A stretch of DNA of 64,000 bases from an uncultured Phascolarctobacterium sp. (GCA_900544795.1 UQWM01000001.1:62001-126000), one strand, 5' to 3'; counted from the stretch's first letter, positions 42,351-51,515 are shown. Notes: generated by a model from the letters alone, not told the origin. Numbers and translations are program-made.

Positions 42351-43130
42351 TCAATCATAATTTTTAACTATATTTTCCTGTGATGTAATATATATTTTTG
42401 TTGTTTCGCCAACCTCGTTGGCATCAAGGATACCCCGCACTGTTTCAAGCGCCAGCGAAGGCAGATTATTTTCCTGGCTTAGATGGGCCAGAAAAACTTC
42501 CTCGGGCAAGCGTTCCATATGGGCCAGCAGCCAGGCTGCCGAAACGTTGGATAAATGCCCGCGCGTGCCCAGGATCCTTTGCTTGAGCATCTGAGGATAG
42601 CTGCCGTTTTTCAGCAGTTCTTCATCATGGTTGGCTTCCAGTACCAAAACGTCGGTGTCTGCCACGTTCTGACGCACCTCGTCGGTCACAAAGCCTACGT
42701 CCGTCAGATAGGTGCATTTGCTGCCGCCACTTTTAAAGACATAGCCTACGGCAGAGGCAGCGTCGTGAGGCACAGCAAAGGGAACTATCTCCAGACTGCC
42801 GCTGACCAGGCTTTTAGGTAACAGCCTGCAGCAGCTGCGTTCCAGCTCGCTTTTTTTTGGCATGTACTGCCAGGTCTTTTCGTTAGCAAAAACCGGCAAG
42901 CGGTATTTGCGGCAAAAAACAGGCAGTCCTTTCACATGGTCGTTATGCTCGTGGGTCAACAGTACTCCCGCCAGGTCCTCCGGCTTCAGCCCGGCCTGAG
43001 CCAACCGTTCCGTCAGTTGACGGCAACTGATGCCCACATCGACCAGAAAAGCCTGTTCACCGGCACGGATGACAGCGGCGTTGCCTTTGCTGCCGCTGGC
43101 CAGGATCGTCACACTGAATTCACTGCTCAT
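42351..43130 (-). CDS. walJ: WalJ/YycJ-type metallo-beta-lactamase-fold hydrolase
   Basis: 259 residues. N-terminal FSVTILASGSKGNAAVIRA and the metal-binding LLTHEHNDHVKGLPVF motif (HxHxDH) are characteristic of YycJ/WalJ, a predicted exonuclease linked to DNA repair and cell-wall control. The further metal ligands PHDAA and LTDVGFV are present. Start overlaps the deoC stop by 4 bp (ATGA). Confidence 0.9.
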   Translation of the reverse strand: MSSEFSVTILASGSKGNAAVIRAGEQAFLVDVGISCRQLTERLAQAGLKPEDLAGVLLTHEHNDHVKGLPVFCRKYRLPVFANEKTWQYMPKKSELERSCCRLLPKSLVSGSLEIVPFAVPHDAASAVGYVFKSGGSKCTYLTDVGFVTDEVRQNVADTDVLVLEANHDEELLKNGSYPQMLKQRILGTRGHLSNVSAAWLLAHMERLPEEVFLAHLSQENNLPSLALETVRGILDANEVGETTKIYITSQENIVKNYD

Positions 43131-43777
43131 GCTTCGCCTGCCGCGATCTTCGGCCCGGCACTGGTACCGATGCGTTCAGCACCTGCTTTCAGCATCGCCT
43201 GCGCGGTTTCCGCATCGCGGATACCGCCGGCAGCTTTGACTTTGATACCATATTTTTCAGCTTCGGCAGCTAAAAGCTGTACATCGGCGACAGTAGCGCC
43301 ACCCTTGTTAAAGCCGGTGCTGGTCTTAACAAAGGCCGCACCGCCCTCGGCCACCAAACGGCAGGCCGTACGCTTTTCGTCGTCGGTCAGCAAACAGGCC
43401 TCGATGATGACCTTAACCGGATAAGGTTTAGCCGCCTCGACCACGCCACGAATGTCACTGACGACAGCGTCATGATCGCCGGTCTTAAAGGCCGCGATGT
43501 TCATTACCATATCGACTTCGTCGGCATGGGCTTCCACCGCCATTTTTGCTTCCAGCGCCTTCACCTCGGGATAAGTCGACCCCAGGGGGAAGCCTGCCAC
43601 AGTCACGATCTTGACGTCAGTATCGCTTAAAAGATGTCGGGCCAGCCCCACATAACAGGGATTGACGCACACACCCAGTAAACCATATTCACGTGCTTCG
43701 CCGCACAGCTGCATAATATCGGCCACCGTGGCCTCTGGTTTCAATAAAGTATGTTCAAGATGCTTCGCAATCGTCAC
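43127..43777 (-). CDS. deoC: Deoxyribose-phosphate aldolase
   Basis: 216 residues. Class I aldolase barrel cleaving 2-deoxyribose-5-phosphate to glyceraldehyde-3-phosphate and acetaldehyde. Schiff-base lysine in AAFVKTSTGFNKGGAT, catalytic proton-relay Asp/Lys in ADEVDMVMNI and IKVKAAGGIRD. First gene of deoC-walJ-htrA-rlmH. It can salvage deoxyribose moieties, in line with the nucleoside importer elsewhere in the window. Confidence 0.94.
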   Translation of the reverse strand: MTIAKHLEHTLLKPEATVADIMQLCGEAREYGLLGVCVNPCYVGLARHLLSDTDVKIVTVAGFPLGSTYPEVKALEAKMAVEAHADEVDMVMNIAAFKTGDHDAVVSDIRGVVEAAKPYPVKVIIEACLLTDDEKRTACRLVAEGGAAFVKTSTGFNKGGATVADVQLLAAEAEKYGIKVKAAGGIRDAETAQAMLKAGAERIGTSAGPKIAAGEA

Positions 43778-43871
43778 CCCGACTCCTCCTCATCTTCTTC
43801 AATGATTTTTGCTTCTATATATTATATCAAAACTTTACACTTTCTGCTTTGACAAAAAAGAAAATTTTATA

Positions 43872-43900
43872 AAAAAATCCCCGGCCAAAGGCCGGGGATA
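43872..43900 (-). terminator. Terminator of the fur-type gene
   Basis: TCCCCGGCC-TTT-GGCCGGGGA followed on the minus strand by TTTTTTTAT, 19 bp after the stop codon. Confidence 0.9.
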
Positions 43901-43917
43901 GCGCAGTTAAATACTTT

Positions 43918-44343
43918 TTAGTGCTGCTTACGGCATTTTTCGCAAACGCCAAAAAAATAAAATTGGTGTTTGTCGATGCTGTAGCCGCTCATTTCTTCTA
44001 CCTTGACGATCAAGGAACGGTCATTGGTAGCCGGTACGTCGTCGACGCGGCCACAGGCAGTGCACTGCACATGGCTGTGCTCGCTGGTATCGGCGTCGTA
44101 GCGGGAGCTGTCTTCGCCGGTATTGATGATCTGAATCAGACCCAGCCTGTTGAGTATTTCTACAGTTTTATAAACCGTCGCAAAGCTCATAGACGGATAT
44201 TTGGGCTGCAGAGTGCCGAACAACATTTCAGCACTGGGGTGCTGCTTGGTATTAGCCAGCGCTTCATAAACTGCCAATCTTTGCGGGGTAACTTTATAAC
44301 CGTTTTGGCGCAGTACCGCGGTCAGTTCTTGGTTGTTTAACAT
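43918..44343 (-). CDS. Fur-family repressor, PerR-like
   Basis: 141 residues. DNA-binding wing domain (YKVTPQRLAVYEALANTKQHPSAE, in parts; SFATVYKTVEILNRLGLI), then a dimerisation domain with the structural zinc site formed by CTAC and CEKC. The regulatory metal ligands (His in SEHSHVQC, Asp in RYDADTS) fit a peroxide-sensing PerR better than an iron-sensing Fur, but this cannot be decided from sequence. Its promoter carries a palindrome suggesting autoregulation. Confidence 0.9.
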   Translation of the reverse strand: MLNNQELTAVLRQNGYKVTPQRLAVYEALANTKQHPSAEMLFGTLQPKYPSMSFATVYKTVEILNRLGLIQIINTGEDSSRYDADTSEHSHVQCTACGRVDDVPATNDRSLIVKVEEMSGYSIDKHQFYFFGVCEKCRKQH

Positions 44344-44429
44344 GATTTACCTCCTTGTTGAAATGGATGTCTCGCTCGGCATCTGTTGCTTTGCTAAGAT
44401 TTGGATAATCTTTATCCATTATTTATTAA

Positions 44430-44458
44430 ATTATAATCAAGAAAATTTTTCTTGTCAA
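44430..44458 (-). promoter_or_regulatory. Perfect-consensus promoter of the fur-type gene with internal operator
   Basis: TTGACA, 17 bp, TATAAT on the minus strand: both boxes match the sigma-A consensus in full. The spacer and edge of the -35 box are covered by the palindrome CAAGAAAA-T-TTTTCTTG (44438-44454), so a bound repressor would block RNA polymerase. Confidence 0.8.
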
Positions 44459-44571
44459 TATTTAATATCATTTAATTGCCACTATTTAACAGATTTCACA
44501 AAGCTTCCACAAGGATTTTGCTAATTAAAAGCGAATTTTATTACTATTACACACAAGAAAGAGGTAGACCC

Positions 44572-46734
44572 ATGAGCATTGAACAGATCATCGCCGGCGA
44601 ATTGTCGGTAAGGACGCAGCAGGTAACAGCGACGCTGGAGCTTTTGGACGGCGGCAATACGATACCCTTTGTAGCCCGCTACCGCAAGGAAGTTACAGGC
44701 TCTTTGGACGAGGAACAGATCCGCACCATCAGCGAGCGGTCCCAATATCTGCGTAATCTGGAAGCGCGCCGACAGGAGATTTTGGAGGCAATAACCGCCC
44801 AGGAGAAACTGACGCCGGAGCTGGAAGCACAGATAATGGCGGCTGTGAAAATGCAGGAGCTGGAGGACTTGTACCTGCCCTACCGCCCCAAAAAACGTAC
44901 CCGGGCGCAGATAGCCCGTGAGCGTGGCCTGGAGCCTTTGGCCGAATTACTGCTGGCGCAGGCGCAGCCGCCCATGCCTTTAGAGAAGCTGGCCATCCTG
45001 CACATAGACCCGGACAAGGGCGTCCATACCGTAGAGGAAGCTTGGGCCGGCGCGTCCGATATCGTCGCCGAGGATATTTCCGACCGGGCCGACATCCGCG
45101 AGTTGATCCGCAAAGAGCTGTGGAAGGGTGCTGAACTGGCTTCGACCTTGACCGTAGACGAAAAAGAGGGCCAGGATTACCTGATGTATAAAGAATATGC
45201 CGAGCCGGTTCGCCAGTTGCCGCCTCACCGCATTTTAGCCCTGAACCGTGGCGAAAGCAAAAACTGTTTGAAGCTGACTTTAAATTACCCCAGCGAGGCC
45301 ATGCTGGCCAAGCTGGCACAAAAATTGAAGATCCAGCCCCATACGGTATGGACGGAACTATATACTAATGCGCTTGCCGACAGCTATAAGCGGTTACTGT
45401 TCCCCTCGCTGGAGCGGGAACTACGCAACGAACTGACTGAAAAGGCAGAAAAGCAGGCTATCTCGGTTTTCGCCGCTAATTTGCGCCAACTGCTGTTACA
45501 GCAGCCTGTTGCCGGGCATACGGTTTTGGGGCTTGACCCCGGGTACCGCACCGGCTGTAAGGCCGCAGTCATCGACCCGCAGGGACGCACCCTTGCCATC
45601 AACACCCTGTATATCACCGGTAGCCAGCATCAGCACGATATGGCAGAAGCCGGTTTTATGGAATTAGTGACTAAATATAAGGTGACTTTAGTGGCTATTG
45701 GCAACGGCACAGCATCCTTTGAGACGGAAGAATTTACGGCCCAAATGATAGAAAAACATCGTTTGGATATAGCGTATCTGATCGTCAGCGAGGCTGGCGC
45801 TTCGGTATATTCGGCTTCCAAGCTGGCCCGTGAGGAACTGCCCGACCTGGATGTTTCGCTGCGCGGCGCTGTTTCTATCGCCCGCCGGGTGCAGGACCCG
45901 CTGGCAGAGCTGGTCAAGATCGAACCGAAGGCTATCGGTGTAGGCCAGTACCAGCACGACGTTAACCAAAAGGAACTGACTACGACTTTAGGCACGGTGG
46001 TCGAATCGTGCGTCAACCATGTAGGCGTGGAACTGAACACAGCCTCCCCGGCACTGCTCTCTTATGTAGCCGGTGTTTCGGGCACGGTGGCCAAAAATAT
46101 TATTGCCTACCGTGACGACAATGGTGCATTTACCAGCCGCAAGGAACTTTTGAAGGTGGCGCGCCTGGGCCCGGCGGCCTTTACCCAATGTGCTGGCTTT
46201 TTACGTATCGCCCACGCCAAAAATCCTTTAGACAACACTTCTGTCCATCCCGAAAGCTATGCTTTAGCAGAGCATATCTTAGGTGAACTGGGCTTTGATT
46301 TGAAGCATTGCACCGACCTTGCCGTGCAGGAAGCTGCGGCAAAAGCCGATGCGGCAGCCCTGGCAGCAAAGCTGGAAGCTGGCCTGCCTACGGTTACAGA
46401 TATTTTGGAAGCTTTAGCACGACCCGGCCGTGACCCCCGTGAGGACGCACCGGCGCCGCTGACCCGCAAAAAAGTCGCTAAGCTGAGCGAGCTGGAGATC
46501 GGCAGCGTTGTCAAAGGCACAGTGCAGAATGTAGTCGATTTCGGCGTTTTCGTCGACATCGGCCTTAAAACCAGCGGCTTGATCCATCGCAGCGAGCTAT
46601 CTAACAGCCGTTTCCGCCACCCACTGGACGTGGTCAGCGTGGGCGACATTATCGAGCCCATCATCATCAGTATCGACGAGCAACGTAACCGTATCGGCCT
46701 GAGCCTGAAACGGGCCCCTAAACAAAATAGCTAA
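44572..46734 (+). CDS. tex: Transcription accessory protein Tex (YqgF-like/S1)
   Basis: 720 residues. Start MSIEQIIAGELSVRTQQ after AAGAAAGAGG; the open frame upstream is not coding. Order of parts: N-terminal helical domain, YqgF/RNase-H-like domain (TVLGLDPGYRTGCKAAVID, then LVAIGNGTASFETE), helix-hairpin-helix pair (VNTASP-type region YVAGVSGTVAKNIIAYRDDN), and a C-terminal S1 RNA-binding domain (DFGVFVDIGLKTSGLIHRSE). Binds nucleic acid and RNA polymerase; affects transcription under stress. Cotranscribed with the next gene (28 bp). Confidence 0.94.
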   Translation: MSIEQIIAGELSVRTQQVTATLELLDGGNTIPFVARYRKEVTGSLDEEQIRTISERSQYLRNLEARRQEILEAITAQEKLTPELEAQIMAAVKMQELEDLYLPYRPKKRTRAQIARERGLEPLAELLLAQAQPPMPLEKLAILHIDPDKGVHTVEEAWAGASDIVAEDISDRADIRELIRKELWKGAELASTLTVDEKEGQDYLMYKEYAEPVRQLPPHRILALNRGESKNCLKLTLNYPSEAMLAKLAQKLKIQPHTVWTELYTNALADSYKRLLFPSLERELRNELTEKAEKQAISVFAANLRQLLLQQPVAGHTVLGLDPGYRTGCKAAVIDPQGRTLAINTLYITGSQHQHDMAEAGFMELVTKYKVTLVAIGNGTASFETEEFTAQMIEKHRLDIAYLIVSEAGASVYSASKLAREELPDLDVSLRGAVSIARRVQDPLAELVKIEPKAIGVGQYQHDVNQKELTTTLGTVVESCVNHVGVELNTASPALLSYVAGVSGTVAKNIIAYRDDNGAFTSRKELLKVARLGPAAFTQCAGFLRIAHAKNPLDNTSVHPESYALAEHILGELGFDLKHCTDLAVQEAAAKADAAALAAKLEAGLPTVTDILEALARPGRDPREDAPAPLTRKKVAKLSELEIGSVVKGTVQNVVDFGVFVDIGLKTSGLIHRSELSNSRFRHPLDVVSVGDIIEPIIISIDEQRNRIGLSLKRAPKQNS

Positions 46735-46762
46735 AAGAAATGAAAACAAGGGAGGCAGGAAC

Positions 46763-47530
46763 ATGGAGAAGCAGACCTATGTAAGTTATTTCAGCCCTAC
46801 CGGCGGCACCAAACGTGCCGCTTTGATGCTCGGCGCAGCCCTGCCGGGCGCGTCCCCCGCGGTTGAAATCGATTTGTCAGCGCCCCAGTTGCCCCGTCAG
46901 TGCTTTACACCTGACGACGTAGTGATATTTGCCATGCCTGTTTTTGGCGGACGGTTACCGGCGTTGGCAGTGCAAAAGCTGGCGGCTATGCAGGGTAGCG
47001 GCACTAAGGCCATCGCTCTGGTGACTTACGGCAACCGTGCCTACGAGGACGCCTTACTGGAATTGAGTGAAGCCCTGACTAAACAGGGCTTTATCGTAGT
47101 AGCTGCCGCCGCAGTGCTGGCTGAACACTCCATGCTGCGCACTGTTGCCGCAGGCCGCCCCAATGCTGACGACCAGCAGCAGCTGGCTGGCTTTGCCCAT
47201 AGGGTAGCCGCCAAGCTACAAACTGCCCCCACGGCGCTGACAGCTATCCCCGGCAACCATCCTTATAAAGAGTGGCAGCAAATGCCCGTCACGCCGGTGG
47301 CCAGTGCGGCCTGCAATGGCTGCGGCATCTGCGCCGCCACCTGTCCATCCCAGGCGATCCCCAAGGACCACCCCCAAACTACCGATGCAGCAAAATGTAT
47401 TTTGTGCTTGCGCTGCACCGTAATTTGCCCGCAGCAGGCACGGGCACTGCCAGCCCAGGCGCAGGCGGCTTTAGCACAAAAACTGGGCGCCTTGCAGGGT
47501 ATCCATAAGGAAAACGAGTTTTTTATCTAA
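46763..47530 (+). CDS. EFR1-type flavodoxin-ferredoxin fusion
   Basis: 255 residues. N-terminal flavodoxin fold (SYFSPTGGTKRAALML, the FMN phosphate loop; FAMPVFGGRLPALAVQKL) and a C-terminal ferredoxin part with two [4Fe-4S] motifs (CNGCGICAATCP and CILCLRCTVICP). This architecture is common in anaerobic Firmicutes as 'EFR1 family ferrodoxin'. Cytoplasmic, unlike the lipoprotein flavodoxin at 39963. Confidence 0.9.
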   Translation: MEKQTYVSYFSPTGGTKRAALMLGAALPGASPAVEIDLSAPQLPRQCFTPDDVVIFAMPVFGGRLPALAVQKLAAMQGSGTKAIALVTYGNRAYEDALLELSEALTKQGFIVVAAAAVLAEHSMLRTVAAGRPNADDQQQLAGFAHRVAAKLQTAPTALTAIPGNHPYKEWQQMPVTPVASAACNGCGICAATCPSQAIPKDHPQTTDAAKCILCLRCTVICPQQARALPAQAQAALAQKLGALQGIHKENEFFI

Positions 47531-47566
47531 AGCCTGCTTGTAACAACTAAAGTTAAAACCACAAAG

Positions 47567-47600
47567 AAAAGCCCCGCGCAGTTGCGCAGGGCTTTTTTAT
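47567..47600 (+). terminator. Bidirectional terminator
   Basis: AAGCCCCGCGCA/TGCGCAGGGCTT with one mismatch, followed by TTTTTATTTG. Confidence 0.8.
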
Positions 47601-47614
47601 TTGTTGATATTTTG

Positions 47615-48220
47615 TTATTGTCCGGGAATCAGCACCGACAGCAGCACCGGCACCAAAAGGGTGAGCAGCAGCCCGTTGATGAAGGCAAAAAGGCCTACAT
47701 GGATATTGGTATATTTGATGACTACGGGCAGGCCCGAATCCATAGTGGCCGCACCGGAAGGAGCCAGCGCCAGGAATTTATTGACCTTGACCAAAAGTGG
47801 TATCACCAGAAAAGCCAGCACCTCGCGTAGCATATTGGCCAAAAAGGCAATGGTGCCTATCTCGACACTATACAACGTGCTGATGACTACCGAGGACAGG
47901 CTGTACCAGCCTAAAGCGCTGCCAACCAGCAAGGCGTCCTGTAAATCCATACCCGTAAGGGCCGACGAAGCCGCCGCCCCGCTCAGGCTGCCGACAGTAA
48001 CAGCGGCTGGGACAGCCACTGCCAGCAGGATGCTTTGGGGATTGCAGATTTTTTTGATGATGTGACGATTGCCGCCGATTTCGATACCGGCTACAAAAAC
48101 CATAAAATACAGCGCCGACATCAGCACTTCGTCCAGCATATCTTTGTGCTCGACCCCTAAAAAGCAGTAGCCGCCGGCTATTCCCAGAGCAATAAAAGCG
48201 AAGATAGCATAAACCATCAC
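47615..48220 (-). CDS. lysO: LysO-family lysine exporter, C-terminal subunit
   Basis: 201 residues, about six membrane helices. VAGIEIGGNRHIIKKI and ALGWYSLSSVVISTLYSVEIG are characteristic of the second half of LysO (YbjE), which exports L-lysine and its toxic analogue thialysine. Its start overlaps the stop of the N-terminal half by 4 bp; together they add up to 299 residues, about the length of the single-chain E. coli protein, so the two chains very likely form one transporter. Confidence 0.85.
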   Translation of the reverse strand: MMVYAIFAFIALGIAGGYCFLGVEHKDMLDEVLMSALYFMVFVAGIEIGGNRHIIKKICNPQSILLAVAVPAAVTVGSLSGAAASSALTGMDLQDALLVGSALGWYSLSSVVISTLYSVEIGTIAFLANMLREVLAFLVIPLLVKVNKFLALAPSGAATMDSGLPVVIKYTNIHVGLFAFINGLLLTLLVPVLLSVLIPGQ

Positions 48221-48513
48221 TCGTCGCCCCCTTCCGCCCGGGCTGCCGTTTTAGCAAACAGCTTCAACACCAGCCACAGCATCAGTACACTGCCGCCGAT
48301 GATGCACAGCGCCATTATCAGCGACTTACCACCTAATTGTCCCAGCTTACCTAAAAGCTCGGCGTCGCAGCCGATTTTAGCGCCCAAACACAGCAGCATG
48401 ATGAACAGGCTGACCGTGGACAGGTGATTGAGCCATTTTTTGACATTATAATTAAGAAGGTCCGTACAACCTAGTGCGATCCCCAAAACGATCGCGATCA
48501 TGATCTCCTGCAT
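48217..48513 (-). CDS. LysO-family lysine exporter, N-terminal subunit
   Basis: 98 residues with three membrane segments (IAIVLGIALGC, LSTVSLFIMLLCLGAKIGC, LIMALCIIGGSVLMLWLVL), matching the first part of LysO. A split coding arrangement like this is common in Firmicutes. GGGGAAACA precedes the ATG. No arginine-responsive element or lysine riboswitch is seen in the short upstream gap. Confidence 0.8.
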   Translation of the reverse strand: MQEIMIAIVLGIALGCTDLLNYNVKKWLNHLSTVSLFIMLLCLGAKIGCDAELLGKLGQLGGKSLIMALCIIGGSVLMLWLVLKLFAKTAARAEGGDE

Positions 48514-48539
48514 TGTTTCCCCTCATTCCCACAATATAA

Positions 48540-48572
48540 AACAAGCCCCGCGCACGGCAGGGCCTGCAAATA
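48540..48572 (-). terminator. Weak terminator after the DAK2-domain gene
   Basis: GCCCTGCCGTGCGCGGGGC hairpin on the minus strand followed by TTGTTTTA, 15 bp after the stop codon. Confidence 0.5.
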
Positions 48573-48581
48573 ACTCAGCTT

Positions 48582-50195
48582 TTATTCTAACGACAGCAGC
48601 AGCGGATACAGCGGCTGGCCACCGTCAAAAACGCTTACTTCCCAATCGCCGCCCAGCTCTTCCAGTTCGGCGGCAAGCTTTTCGGCGTCGGCGCGGGTCA
48701 GATCACTGCCATAATACAGGCTGATCAGTTCCCAGTCGCTGCCGGCAAGCTTGACGGTCGCTGCCGTAACTTCTTCTAAGGTCGCTCCGGCATGAACTAT
48801 CTTATCTTCTAACAGGCCGATATACTGGCCTTTTTTGACCTGGATGCCATTAACTACGCTGTCGCGAACGGCGATACTGACCGCGGCGCTGTGAGCTTCT
48901 TTAGCTTCTCGGCGCATCACGACGCTGTTTTCCTGCATACTTTTGGCTGCGTCAAAATGCAGCAATGCTGCCAGTCCCTGTGCCAGATTAGTCGTGGGCA
49001 CATAATCTACCTGGGCTGCGCCCAGCAGTTTTTTGACCTGCTCGGCTGCCAGAATGATATTTTTATTGTTCGGCAAAATTATATACTGCTCTGCCGACCC
49101 GTTTTCGATGACCTTGATAAAGGCTTCGACCGGCGGGTTCATGCTTTGGCCGCCGCTGATGATCTCGCCTGCGCCCAGCTGGTGCATAATGGTGGCGATG
49201 CCGCTGCCGGCTGCCACTGCCAGTACGGCCAGGCCTCTTTTTTCAGCAGGGGCGACTTTCATGACACGGTGCTCGTGCTGCTCGGCCATATTATCGATTT
49301 TAATGTCGTGTAGCGTGCCCCAGCTAAGGCCCTGCTGCAGCACCAGGCCGGGTGCCTTGGTATGGATATGCACCTTGACGATATCACCGACGATAGCCAC
49401 GATCAGCGAATTGCCCAATGGCTGCAAAGTATCGCGTACTGTGCTTTCTTTCACGTCGGCTTCTTTAACGATGAACTCGGTGCAGTAAGGGTTTTCTAAA
49501 TCAACTTCCATCTCGATGGAATTGGCAAAGGAGGGTTTCGCCGGTGGCAGATGCAGTTCGCCCGCATCTTCGCCGCGAAAGCCTGCCAGACAGCCTTCTA
49601 AAAAGACGATCAGCCCCTGGCCGCCGGCATCGACTACGCCTGCTGCCTTAAGTGCCGGCAAAAGCTCCGGCGTGCGAGCCAGCTCTTTTTTGCCGCTGTT
49701 GATAGCTTCACATAAAACATCTTCAAAATCATCGCCCTGGCGCACTGCGTGATAAGCACCCTTGGCGATGGCGCGGGCCACCGTCAGGATAGTGCCTTCT
49801 ACTGGCTTGGATACGGCCCTGTAGGCATAAAGGATACCGAATTGGAAGGCTTTGCCAACTTCGTTGCTGGTAGCGCGTTTTTTACCGGCCAGGCCTTTAC
49901 CCAGCCCGCGCAGCAGCTGCGACAGGATAACGCCAGAATTGCCGCGCGCACCCATAATGGCACTGCGGGCCGCCATGGTGCCGACCTCTGATACAGTAGC
50001 GTTGTGCAGCTGGCTGAGATCACGAGCCACGGCCGCCATAGTATGCATCATATTAGTGCCCGTATCCCCATCGGGAACGGGAAAAACATTCAGGTCATTG
50101 ATATATTGATAGTTATTTTCAAAACTTTTGTAGGCGCCCAGCAGCATATTTTTTATTTGTTCACCGCTGACGATCGCCTCTTGCTTGCTTGTCAT
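48582..50195 (-). CDS. DAK2-domain protein, fatty acid kinase FakA-like
   Basis: 537 residues. N-terminal DhaL-type ATP-binding domain (LNVFPVPDGDTGTNMMHTM, the Asp cluster that holds Mg-ATP; ARGNSGVILSQLLRG), then a middle domain and a C-terminal DegV-like dimer domain, the usual FakA order. With a DegV-type FakB it phosphorylates fatty acids to acyl-phosphate for membrane lipid synthesis. The gene for a DegV protein lies 18 bp upstream in the same operon. Confidence 0.9.
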   Translation of the reverse strand: MTSKQEAIVSGEQIKNMLLGAYKSFENNYQYINDLNVFPVPDGDTGTNMMHTMAAVARDLSQLHNATVSEVGTMAARSAIMGARGNSGVILSQLLRGLGKGLAGKKRATSNEVGKAFQFGILYAYRAVSKPVEGTILTVARAIAKGAYHAVRQGDDFEDVLCEAINSGKKELARTPELLPALKAAGVVDAGGQGLIVFLEGCLAGFRGEDAGELHLPPAKPSFANSIEMEVDLENPYCTEFIVKEADVKESTVRDTLQPLGNSLIVAIVGDIVKVHIHTKAPGLVLQQGLSWGTLHDIKIDNMAEQHEHRVMKVAPAEKRGLAVLAVAAGSGIATIMHQLGAGEIISGGQSMNPPVEAFIKVIENGSAEQYIILPNNKNIILAAEQVKKLLGAAQVDYVPTTNLAQGLAALLHFDAAKSMQENSVVMRREAKEAHSAAVSIAVRDSVVNGIQVKKGQYIGLLEDKIVHAGATLEEVTAATVKLAGSDWELISLYYGSDLTRADAEKLAAELEELGGDWEVSVFDGGQPLYPLLLSLE

Positions 50196-50213
50196 ATAAG
50201 TCTACACCTTTCT

Positions 50214-51071
50214 TCAGCGCTGACGGCGCACAAAAAGGCCTATAACACCGGGCCCTAAATGTGCTGCCAAAACAGTCCCGATACCCGTTATCAAGACGGG
50301 CAGACCGGGGAACAGCTCCAGCATCGCTTTGCGCAAAGTTTCAGCATCTTCCTGAGCTTCAGCATTAGCTACATAAACAGCTTCTATGGGAGCATTGGCA
50401 GCAGCAAGTTCTACCATGCGCTGCAATACTTTTTTTCTGGTACGGCATTTATCCACTACCACTAATTCGCCGCCGTCATCCAACTGCACGATAGGACGGA
50501 TACCGAAAATATTGCCCACTAAAGCGCCAACCGCGCCGATGCGGCCGCCCTTTTGCAGATAATCCAGCGTATTGACGGAAAAATAAGTCTCTGTACGCTC
50601 GATCAGGCCGTTCAGGTAGTCTTCCAGCTCGTCCATATCCGCGCCTGTTTCGGCGTGGGCCAGCACTTCCATAGCCATGCCGCTGATAGGACAGGCCGCA
50701 GTAAGGCTGTCGAAGACCCGGATATCGGCACCGTCGACTTCGCTCATTACCTGGCGGGCTGCCAGACGCGCCGTCTGCACGGTACCGCTTAACACGCCAT
50801 CTACCATGATAGCGATGATTTTTTTGCCGTCTTGGGCCAGCTGGGTAAATAGATCAAGGAACCTGCCAATAGCTGGCTGCGAGGTTTTGGGCAGCTGCCC
50901 GCTCGCCGCCACCAGGGCGAACATTTCCTGTAAGTTTTTTTCTCCGTCCACCCATTCGGTTTCTCCGTGTCTTACCAGCAGGGGAACGACATGACAGCGG
51001 GGATCATCCCGCAAGGGTGTTTCTTCTGCAACAGCAATACTGTCTAAGACGATATGGATATCGTTTCTCAC
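50214..51071 (-). CDS. DegV-family fatty-acid-binding protein (FakB-like)
   Basis: 285 residues starting at GTG, 8 nt after GGGAGG. Landmarks: VPLLVRHGETEWVDG, TSQPAIGRFLDLF (the fatty-acid carboxyl pocket), SGTVQTARLAA, TLDYLQKGGRIG and the C-terminal GPGVIGLFV end. DegV proteins hold a fatty acid and present it to FakA. The usual Asp-Ser start (VLDSIAV here for DSTAD) is slightly changed. Confidence 0.9.
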   Translation of the reverse strand: MRNDIHIVLDSIAVAEETPLRDDPRCHVVPLLVRHGETEWVDGEKNLQEMFALVAASGQLPKTSQPAIGRFLDLFTQLAQDGKKIIAIMVDGVLSGTVQTARLAARQVMSEVDGADIRVFDSLTAACPISGMAMEVLAHAETGADMDELEDYLNGLIERTETYFSVNTLDYLQKGGRIGAVGALVGNIFGIRPIVQLDDGGELVVVDKCRTRKKVLQRMVELAAANAPIEAVYVANAEAQEDAETLRKAMLELFPGLPVLITGIGTVLAAHLGPGVIGLFVRRQR

Positions 51072-51515
51072 TGCGCATCCTCCCTATCAGTAAATTAACG
51101 TGCTTTGCATTCAGGCAGCGCCTGTATAATGTATATATTTTATCATATTTCCCAGATGATTTCCACTTACCGGGTAATTGCGGGTGTTTTTTATCTTATT
51201 TTGTAAAAAAACAAAGTGAAAGCCGCGCCGACGCTCCACTGCCGGAGGGCTGGAAACGTAAAAAGGGCAATCTACGAACCCTCATTATTCATTCGGCTTC
51301 TGCGCTGTCCTGTTTTCCTTTTGGATTATTCCCAGCGTCTTCGACTCGGGACTAATCCGGAAAAAAGGCAAAAAAAAAGCCCTTACAAGAAGGGCCAAAT
51401 GAGGGGCTGTTTTGATATTCTCAGTATAACATTTTTGTATACAATATGCAATAGCTGTTTTGTGTCTTTTTCAGAAAATTTGTGCAAAGATAATTTACCT
51501 ACACTGGACAAAGGT
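51072..51515. other. Intergenic region between degV-type gene and LCP gene
   Basis: 444 bp. The left part holds an AT-rich promoter area for the degV gene (TATAAAATATATACATTATAC on the minus strand, in part). The middle (51210-51365) is GC-mixed, with open frames in two phases but no ribosome site or recognised family. The right part holds a terminator. I see no supported gene. Confidence 0.5.
51366..51397 (-). terminator. Terminator of the NUDIX-LCP operon
   Basis: GCCCTTCTTGTAAGGGC on the minus strand followed by TTTTTTTTTG; unusually far (about 120 bp) after the LCP stop codon. Confidence 0.7.
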
